From: Motiliproteus sp036960405
GTDB lineage: Bacteria > Pseudomonadota > Gammaproteobacteria > Pseudomonadales > Balneatricaceae
NCBI GenBank assembly: GCA_036960405.1
Contig: JBALWS010000028.1
Span: 1 to 37,786, forward strand
Reading direction: 5' to 3'
DNA length: 37,786 bases
The notes below the pieces were generated by a model that was given only the letters and a program-made list of their open reading frames with translations, was not told the DNA's origin and made no database searches. This document shows positions 32,014 through 37,786 of this stretch, one piece after another; positions within the stretch are counted from its first letter, which is position 1; each line of letters begins with the position of its first letter. Position numbers and translations under genes: made by a program.

Positions 32014-33126
32014 ATGTTTAGATTGGGTTTGATCGTTAATCCGTTGGCGGGAGTGGGCGGCAGTGTCGCGCTTAAGGGCAGTGATGGGGCCGAGACCGCT
32101 CAACAGGCACTGTCTCTGGGGGCGATCCCTAGAGCGGGAGAGCGTGCCGCTCAGGCGCTTGGAGCCTTGTCTGGGCTCGAATTCGAATGCTACACCTATC
32201 CGGCCGAGATGGGCGAGCAGATCGCGCTGGCTGCCGGTCTTGTGCCTAAGGTGTTGGGTTGTATCGAGTCGGGAAAAACCACCGCAGCAGATACTCAGCG
32301 GGCAGTTCGTGATCTTGCTGCAGCAGGTGTCGATCTGGTGCTATTTGCCGGAGGCGATGGGACGGCGCGTGACCTGTACGCGGCGGCTGATGAACAAATA
32401 CCGGTACTAGGCATCCCTGCCGGGGTGAAGATTCATTCTGGTGTTTATGCCATCACTCCACGTGCTGCCGGGGAAGTGGTGGCGATGCTGATTCGTGGTG
32501 AACTGGTCAGCCTGCGCGAGCAGGAGGTTCGCGATATCGACGAGCAAGCCTTTCGTGAAGGCAAGGTCAAAGCACGCTATTACGGTGAGTTATTGGTGCC
32601 CGAAGAGGGCCGCTTCGTACAGCGAACCAAGAGTGGCGGTAAAGAGGTTGAGGAACTGGTGTTGGGCGATATTGCCGCCGAAGTGGTTGAGACTATGGAG
32701 GAGGGTATCTATTACGTGATCGGATCGGGGACCACGGTGCAGGCCGTAATGGACGAGATGGGGTTGCCTAATACGCTGCTTGGTGTAGATCTGGTGCGTG
32801 ATGGTGAGCTCGTGGGTTCGGATCTGAGTGCGGCACAACTGCTCGATCAGATCGGTGACCAGCCGTTTCGTGTTGTCGTCACCGTGATTGGTGGCCAAGG
32901 GCATATTATCGGCCGCGGCAATCAGCAGCTCTCGGTCGAGCTGTTGCGACGGGCAGGCAGAAATAACCTGTTGGTGGTCGCGACTAAAACCAAACTTAAG
33001 CAGCTCGATAGCCGACCGTTGGTTGTCGATTCGGGAGACCCTGCGCTGGACCGAGAGTGGGCAGGGTTGATTCGGGTTGTCACCGGCTACCGTGATGCGG
33101 TGCTTTATCCCGTGGCAGATTATTAA
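32014..33126 (+). CDS. ATP-NAD kinase family protein (AcoX/COG3199-like)
   Basis: A 370-residue protein of the NAD-kinase superfamily. The N-terminal NPLAGVGG (residues 9-16) and GGDGTARD (113-120) motifs form the phosphate-binding site. It differs from housekeeping NadK in length (about 290 there) and in the C-terminal half, and fits the COG3199/AcoX-like group whose substrates are not settled. It may phosphorylate NAD or a related small molecule. CGGAG precedes the ATG. It is cotranscribed with the PilZ protein gene (12-base gap) and the lipoprotein gene (9-base gap). Confidence 0.85.
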   Translation: MFRLGLIVNPLAGVGGSVALKGSDGAETAQQALSLGAIPRAGERAAQALGALSGLEFECYTYPAEMGEQIALAAGLVPKVLGCIESGKTTAADTQRAVRDLAAAGVDLVLFAGGDGTARDLYAAADEQIPVLGIPAGVKIHSGVYAITPRAAGEVVAMLIRGELVSLREQEVRDIDEQAFREGKVKARYYGELLVPEEGRFVQRTKSGGKEVEELVLGDIAAEVVETMEEGIYYVIGSGTTVQAVMDEMGLPNTLLGVDLVRDGELVGSDLSAAQLLDQIGDQPFRVVVTVIGGQGHIIGRGNQQLSVELLRRAGRNNLLVVATKTKLKQLDSRPLVVDSGDPALDREWAGLIRVVTGYRDAVLYPVADY

Positions 33127-33135
33127 GGAGGCACT

Positions 33136-33603
33136 ATGGTTCAACTAAGGTTAGGCTCTGCTGTAACCGTTGGGTTGGTGGCGGCAGCGCTATTGACGGG
33201 GGGCTGCGCTGAACCCGAGCAGGGTCAAGGCCAAGCGGCAGTTGCTCCAGTAACTTCAGTAACACTTGAGCCTGCTGTGCCGGTTCCGGTTCCGGTTCCG
33301 GTTCCGTCAGAGCCCGCATTGAAGGTGTCGAAATCGTCAACACAAGCGCTCGATTTGAGCGTCGATCGACAGTTGCTGTTGGGCGATGGCGCTGCGAAAG
33401 GGGGCTTTAGTAATCCTGCTACTAGCGGGGAAGAACCGTCTGCCGCGTCATCATCATCATCGACGCTAAATGGTCGATTTGGTGATGCTCCAAAGGATGA
33501 CAAAACACTATCATTTAGTGGTTCTGTGCTGACTAAAGAGGATGAACCCGATTACCGCAATTCGGTTGAAGGGGCGAAGGTAGGCCTAGAATTGAAGTAT
33601 TAA
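33136..33603 (+). CDS. Low-complexity lipoprotein, unknown function
   Basis: A 155-residue protein with a signal sequence ending in AALLTGGC, a possible though imperfect lipobox. The mature part is low-complexity: a VP repeat from a hexanucleotide microsatellite (residues about 49-57), a run of serines and few aromatic residues, so it is largely disordered. A strong AAGGAGG ribosome site precedes the ATG, which argues that it is real. It is last in the pdxB run and converges with the ankyrin gene across nine bases. I do not recognise the family. Confidence 0.72.
   Translation: MVQLRLGSAVTVGLVAAALLTGGCAEPEQGQGQAAVAPVTSVTLEPAVPVPVPVPVPSEPALKVSKSSTQALDLSVDRQLLLGDGAAKGGFSNPATSGEEPSAASSSSSTLNGRFGDAPKDDKTLSFSGSVLTKEDEPDYRNSVEGAKVGLELKY
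33280..33306 (+). repeat. In-frame hexanucleotide microsatellite (CCGGTT)
   Basis: About 4.5 copies of CCGGTT encode alternating Val-Pro in the lipoprotein gene. Because the unit is six bases, gain or loss of copies would change the length without a frameshift. Confidence 0.9.
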
Positions 33604-33612
33604 ACGACGGCT

Positions 33613-34794
33613 CTACAGCAACCCTTTGTTCATAAGCAGTTCGATAAATGCACGTTTGCCTCTGAGTTGCCCTAGAAAGATCTTATCGCTGTCGTAGCCT
33701 TGATCGAGTAACAGTTCAAACAGAGGCATATGGTCGTGATTTAGGCTGTAGTCAAGCAGGCTTTTTGCGCTGTTGTCGACGACATTCAGGTCTGCCCCCT
33801 GTTCAATCAGCAGCTTAATGTTTGGCCAATAGCGTTGCGGGTTTTGGCTGGCGGCAAACAATAATGGCGTTTGGCCGGCGTTGTTCATCGGGTCGATATC
33901 CAATCCTTGTCGCAGTAGTAATTTAACCGCTTGAGAGGAATGGGTGGTTGCTAGGTGTAGAGCGGTCATCCCTTTCAAATTGACTCGCTTTGGGTCGGCT
34001 CTTGCACTGATTAATATCTCGATTACCCCCGCCGTTGAGTGACCGATACTGAGCATCAGCGGAGTTTTGCCGATTCGATCGCTAGCGTTGGGGTTGGCCC
34101 CCGCGTTCAATAGTTGCTGGCAGGTGTCAGTCCGGTTTGCTTCTGCGGCCCAGTGCAGGGGTGTCCGTTTGAAGTAGTCACGGGCGTCGAGGTCTGCGCC
34201 CCGATCCAAGAGCAAGCTGATGAGTTCGGTTTGGTTGCTTTGAGCGGCTAAATGAATAGGGTGCCCGCCTTTGTCCGAGCGGGATGCTTGGCTGGGATCT
34301 ACTTTCATGGATAATAACAGTTTAGCCATCTCGGGTTGCTGGCTGGCGATGGCCCAATGAAGTAGCGAGCGGCCGCTAGAAGCTTTGCGATCATCCTGCT
34401 GGTTGAGTTGTCTAGGTAATACCTCGCAGTCCAAAAATGTTTGCTTGTCAGCACTTTTAACCAGTTCAGCCAACTGCTGAAAGCTACACTTGGCTGCTGT
34501 GGCGGGGCTGTTAATTATGGGTTTGGCAGCTGTTGGCGGTTGCTGACTCTGGGTCAATAATGCGTTGTTGAACTGGGGTTTGACGGCTGCTATGGCTGCG
34601 GCCTCGGAAGCAGGGTTAGGCTTGGCTTGGGACTGTATCGGGCTTTGCTGGCTGTTTTGTTGCTGCAACTCTTTTAGACAGGCTTTGGTGTAGACGATCG
34701 CGCCGTCTTTTTTACAAGCCGATATAGCCAGTACGCTCGGAGATGATAACGCACCGATTAGCAGGCTAATGAGGAGGCAGAGCAGGCGATTCAT
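33613..34794 (-). CDS. Exported ankyrin-repeat protein
   Basis: A 393-residue protein with a signal peptide (LLCLLISLLIGALSSPSVLA, cleavage near VLA-ISA). Residues about 24-135 are a Gln/Ala/Pro-rich linker with cysteines. Residues about 140-390 hold six to eight ankyrin repeats, recognisable from SLLHWAIASQQPEMAKLLLS, HPIHLAAQSNQTELISLLLD, TPLHWAAEANRTDTCQQLLN, TALHLATTHSSQAVKLLLRQ and TPLLFAASQNP. Such periplasmic ankyrin proteins bind a partner; AnkB of Pseudomonas supports a catalase, but no such partner lies nearby. The ribosome site is weak. It converges with the pdxB run. Confidence 0.88.
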   Translation of the reverse strand: MNRLLCLLISLLIGALSSPSVLAISACKKDGAIVYTKACLKELQQQNSQQSPIQSQAKPNPASEAAAIAAVKPQFNNALLTQSQQPPTAAKPIINSPATAAKCSFQQLAELVKSADKQTFLDCEVLPRQLNQQDDRKASSGRSLLHWAIASQQPEMAKLLLSMKVDPSQASRSDKGGHPIHLAAQSNQTELISLLLDRGADLDARDYFKRTPLHWAAEANRTDTCQQLLNAGANPNASDRIGKTPLMLSIGHSTAGVIEILISARADPKRVNLKGMTALHLATTHSSQAVKLLLRQGLDIDPMNNAGQTPLLFAASQNPQRYWPNIKLLIEQGADLNVVDNSAKSLLDYSLNHDHMPLFELLLDQGYDSDKIFLGQLRGKRAFIELLMNKGLL

Positions 34795-34963
34795 CGAGGT
34801 ATGTGAGACTCAGGTTATGCTGGTTAAGGGGATCAGTTACTGATTCACTAAGATTTATTAGCTGACAGGGTACGTATTCGAACCGGTCATGGGAATCACT
34901 AAAACCGCCAATGAACGCCCTGTGTGACCTATATCAATGAGATAGGGTGGCCGAGTATTAGGC

Positions 34964-34997
34964 AAAAAAAAACCGCAGCTTAGGCTGCGGTTTTTTT
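34964..34997 (-). terminator. Rho-independent terminator of mdh
   Basis: On the minus strand AACCGCAGC / GCTGCGGTT forms a nine-pair stem with a CTAA loop and is followed by a long T-run (nine T, including the end of the stem). It also has T residues in the other direction. It begins about 15 bases after the mdh stop codon. Confidence 0.95.
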
Positions 34998-35011
34998 CGG
35001 TCGAAGGGTGC

Positions 35012-35995
35012 TTAGCTGAACAGGTGCTTGACGCCGTCGCGCTCTTCGCTCAGTTCCTGCTCGGTAGCAGTCATCTTCTCGCGGCTGAAATCGCTGATCT
35101 CAAGGCCGTCGACGATGGTGTACTGACCGTCTTTACAGGTAACAGGGAAGGAGTAGATCAGACCTTCGGCAACGCCGTAGCTGTTGCCAGTGCTTGGAAT
35201 CGCCATGCTGACCCAGTCACCGTCTTGAGTGCCCAGTGCCCAGTCGCGCATGTGCTCGACTGCTGCGTTAGCGGCAGATGCTGCAGAAGACAGACCACGG
35301 GCCTTGATGATCGCAGCGCCACGCTGTTGAACGTCAGGGATGAAAGTCTCTTTGTACCAGCTATCTTCAACCAGACCAGTTGCAGCTGCACCGGCAACAG
35401 TAGTGTTACTGATGTCTGGGTACTGAGTGGCTGAGTGGTTGCCCCAGATGGTGACTTTCTTCACGTCTGTGACGTGCTTGCCAGTCTGGTTGGCCAGCTG
35501 CGCCGCAGCACGGTTGTGGTCCAAGCGGGTCATCGCTGTGAAGCTCTTGGGATCCAGGTCCGGAGCGTTCTGCTGGGCGATCAGAGCGTTGGTGTTGGCT
35601 GGGTTGCCGACAACCAGAACCTTAACGTCACGGCTAGCGTGATCGTTCAACGCCTTGCCTTGTACCGAGAAGATCGCTGCGTTGGCTTCCAGCAGGTCTT
35701 TACGCTCCATGCCTGGTCCACGAGGACGGGCACCGACTAGCAAGGCGTAGTCAACATCTTTAAACGCAACGTTAGCGTCGTCGCTCTGAACGATGCCTTG
35801 CAGCAGAGGGAATGCACAGTCTTCAAGCTCCATCGCAACGCCCTTGAGGGCATCCAGTGCTGGAGTGATTTCGAGCAGTTGCAGGATGATAGGCTGATCG
35901 TTGCCCAGCATCTGGCCGGAAGCGATGCGGATCAGTAGAGAGTAGCTAATCTGACCAGCAGCACCAGTGACTGCGACGCGTACAGGTTGTTTCAT
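35012..35995 (-). CDS. mdh: Malate dehydrogenase (group with lactate-dehydrogenase-type 2 MDH)
   Basis: A 327-residue NAD-dependent malate dehydrogenase of the TCA cycle. The NAD-binding motif is VTGAAGQISYSLL (residues 9-21), the mobile loop is ARPRGPGMERKDLL with the substrate-binding arginines, NPANTNA is the cofactor segment, RLDHNRA carries the Asp of the catalytic pair, and WGNHSATQYPD has the catalytic His. Length and motifs match the ~327-residue cytoplasmic type rather than the 312-residue E. coli type. AGGGGA precedes the ATG. A strong terminator follows. It lies 141 bases downstream of the kinase/FGE-like gene on the same strand. Confidence 0.96.
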   Translation of the reverse strand: MKQPVRVAVTGAAGQISYSLLIRIASGQMLGNDQPIILQLLEITPALDALKGVAMELEDCAFPLLQGIVQSDDANVAFKDVDYALLVGARPRGPGMERKDLLEANAAIFSVQGKALNDHASRDVKVLVVGNPANTNALIAQQNAPDLDPKSFTAMTRLDHNRAAAQLANQTGKHVTDVKKVTIWGNHSATQYPDISNTTVAGAAATGLVEDSWYKETFIPDVQQRGAAIIKARGLSSAASAANAAVEHMRDWALGTQDGDWVSMAIPSTGNSYGVAEGLIYSFPVTCKDGQYTIVDGLEISDFSREKMTATEQELSEERDGVKHLFS

Positions 35996-36136
35996 GGAAA
36001 ATCCCCTTTAATCGATAGATCAAACCCAGCGCTATGCTAGGAGCTAAAATCGGTGGCGAGATTATAAGGTAATACCGATAGTGAGGCTATCAACTCGGGA
36101 ATAATTACAACCAATGGAGGGGGCGGTGATAACCCC

Positions 36137-37786
36137 TTAGTCGTCGTTATTCAGGTCTAAGGCCAATCGGAACCCCCAAGTATTGCGGCTGGCGTTGGGT
36201 GGGTGGCGATAGCGACTGGCCGAGCGGATCAGTCGAGGAATGTCGTACCAGGAACCGCCGCGCATGACCCGATAGTTACACAGGCCGACATCCCAGCTGG
36301 AACCGTCTTTAGGTGCCTGATCGTAATTTTCGTTATAGCAGTCCGATACCCACTCATAAACGTTGCCATTCATGTCGTGCAAACCGAATAGGTTGGGGCT
36401 GAAACTCCCCGTAGGAGCGGTTTTTTTGCCGTCAAACGCACTGCCGCAATCGTCGCAGGCGGCGTTGTCGGTGCCCACTTCGCTGCCCCACCAGTACAGC
36501 GTCTGGCTGCCAGCACGGGCTGCGTACTCCCACTCTGCTTCGGAAGGGAGTCGATAAGGTTGGCCTGTTTGCTGCTGAATCCAGTGGGCGTATGAATTGG
36601 CATCGTTCCAGCTGATGTTGATCACCGGGCGCTCGCCACGGCCCCAGCCTCCATCGGTAGGAAGAGGCCGACCGGTGGATAGTGCGAACAGGTCGTATTC
36701 AGCGAAAGTGATCTCTTTTTCTGACAAGGCGAAGCGATGCTTGAGCGCCACCTCATGCACCGGCTGTTCGTTATCATCGCCATTTCGGTTCAGATCACCC
36801 ATTTGGAACTTGCCGGTTGGAATGGTCATCATGTTGGGACCAAATACACCGGGGATGATCTCATCTTTGAACACTTCGCCGGTACGCTGAGTCGGTTTGA
36901 CGGCAGAGGACGGTCGATCGGAGTCGTTGGTTGCGGCGGTTTGAGCAACCGAATCGCGCGTCAGTCTGACGTTGTATTGGTCAACCTGCGAACCTAGCTG
37001 CTGTAGCAGTGCGCTACTGGGTGACAGTTCTCGTAACGTAGCGAACTCTTTGCTTAGGCTGATCTTGGTCTGAATAGAGGGTGAACGTTGCAATAGCTGC
37101 TGGACCTTAACGACCTGGCGGAGGAGTTGCTGCTGTTGGGTCTTGTACTCATTAGATGCCAGCAAGTAACCCAGTGTGAGACCTGCGCCAAAGGTAATAC
37201 AAGCCGCCAGTAGTGACCCGACCACCCAGGCACCGCGTTTGGCTGATGGTGCCTGGGTGTCGACTGTTGAGGCGGGTTCGAGCTTGGGTTCGGGTTTTTG
37301 CGGCTGTGTTGCTTCAGACAGCGGCGCATCGTTTTTAAACGCTTGTTGCTGCTCGGGGGTGAACAGTTTGCGTAGCAGGTCTAGAGCCGAGGTAGGGCGG
37401 ACTGCGGGGACTTGATCCATCGCGCTTTGCAGTAACTGCCACTGCTCGGAGTTAAACTGGGCCGGGGCAGGAAGTTGGCTGGGGTCTCGGTCTTGTTGGG
37501 GTGTATCGGGTGAAAACGGCGCCCGACCGCCAAACAGTAAGTAGATCAAGCAGGCCAATGAATAGATGTCGGCGCTTGCCGCGAGCGGCTCTGCACTGAA
37601 CGCCTCATGGGCGTGGTACTCGCTGTTGAGGACTCGGTGTCCGCCTTGTTGTATCGCACGCAAGAGCGGTTGGCGGAACGCCACGTTGACCAGTTTGACG
37701 CCCACTTCCCGGGTGATGATGACATTCCAAGGTGTCAGGTCGCCGTGGCTAAGTTTATGTTTGGCGATGTAATCTAGCGTTACCGC
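36137..37786 (-). CDS. Kinase-like / formylglycine-enzyme-like fusion protein (5' end off window)
   Basis: The frame is open from 37786 to the stop at 36137, giving 549 residues, so the gene starts outside the window; the GTG at 37705 is internal. The first visible part is the C-lobe of a Ser/Thr kinase (HGDLTPWNV as catalytic loop, SEYHAHEAF, ADIYSLACLIYLLFGGRAPF). A helix (GAWVVGSLLAACITFGAGLTLGYLL) crosses the membrane, a coiled-coil linker follows, and the last ~230 residues are a SUMF1/FGE-type domain (MMTIPTGKFQMGD, RLPSEAEWEYAARAG, NGNVYEWVSDCY, MRGGSW, WGFRLAL). Human-FGE-type catalytic cysteines are not evident. The kinase has Thr for the catalytic-loop Lys and NVA where DFG is expected, so it may be inactive. 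The FGE-like part should lie in the periplasm. Confidence 0.85.
   Translation of the reverse strand, partial: AVTLDYIAKHKLSHGDLTPWNVIITREVGVKLVNVAFRQPLLRAIQQGGHRVLNSEYHAHEAFSAEPLAASADIYSLACLIYLLFGGRAPFSPDTPQQDRDPSQLPAPAQFNSEQWQLLQSAMDQVPAVRPTSALDLLRKLFTPEQQQAFKNDAPLSEATQPQKPEPKLEPASTVDTQAPSAKRGAWVVGSLLAACITFGAGLTLGYLLASNEYKTQQQQLLRQVVKVQQLLQRSPSIQTKISLSKEFATLRELSPSSALLQQLGSQVDQYNVRLTRDSVAQTAATNDSDRPSSAVKPTQRTGEVFKDEIIPGVFGPNMMTIPTGKFQMGDLNRNGDDNEQPVHEVALKHRFALSEKEITFAEYDLFALSTGRPLPTDGGWGRGERPVINISWNDANSYAHWIQQQTGQPYRLPSEAEWEYAARAGSQTLYWWGSEVGTDNAACDDCGSAFDGKKTAPTGSFSPNLFGLHDMNGNVYEWVSDCYNENYDQAPKDGSSWDVGLCNYRVMRGGSWYDIPRLIRSASRYRHPPNASRNTWGFRLALDLNNDD

Overview
The window is about 38 kb of chromosomal, gene-dense DNA from a free-living Gammaproteobacterium. 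The Lrp is close to the enterobacterial protein over its whole length. The arsC-wrbA pair diverging from yihY matches the order in Pseudomonas. MDH, ProS, PdxB and FadH are of gammaproteobacterial type, and small families such as DUF2959, DUF3135, DUF523 and the DnaJ-related family are typical of marine and environmental lineages (Oceanospirillales, Alteromonadales or Pseudomonadales-like). The species cannot be fixed from the sequence. I see no rRNA, tRNA, insertion sequence, prophage or CRISPR array. No gap between genes exceeds 300 bases.

Layout. 1-4150: wrbA (cut by the left edge) and arsC on the minus strand, diverging from yihY-acylphosphatase; then a lytic transglycosylase, a DnaJ-related protein and a small membrane protein. 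4220-7005: fadH and a divergent TetR-family regulator, with two near-identical operator-like repeats between them. 7029-10259: a small membrane protein, a FetB-like permease coupled to an AhpD-like protein, and proS with a clear terminator. 10334-13018: DUF523, a ChaN-like lipoprotein and cytoplasmic asparaginase. 13182-16028: an XRE-type DNA-binding protein, a strong inverted repeat, and a tightly overlapping three-gene operon with a seven-haem c-type cytochrome between two similar-sized two-helix membrane proteins. I consider this the best candidate for an undescribed system. 16158-21721: lrp, a membrane-anchored DsbA-like thioredoxin, DUF3179, a YebB-like papain-fold protein, a YbaK-like deacylase and DUF2959.

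21763-26698: a second notable cluster. DUF3135 lies upstream of a coupled operon encoding an RND/MMPL exporter, a LolA-like periplasmic protein and an outer-membrane beta-barrel, which I read as a predicted lipid-trafficking route across the envelope. The operon and the DUF3135 gene are each preceded by the same 16-bp sequence (an FNR/Anr/Dnr-like box) at nearly the same distance from a -10 element, suggesting shared oxygen or nitric-oxide control.

26847-37786: a QTMAN-like glycosyltransferase, two small proteins, a stand-alone trpB without trpA, then pdxB - PilZ protein - ATP-NAD-kinase-like protein - lipoprotein in one direction, an ankyrin protein, malate dehydrogenase with a strong terminator, and a kinase-like/formylglycine-enzyme-like fusion cut by the right edge, whose kinase part lacks key catalytic residues.
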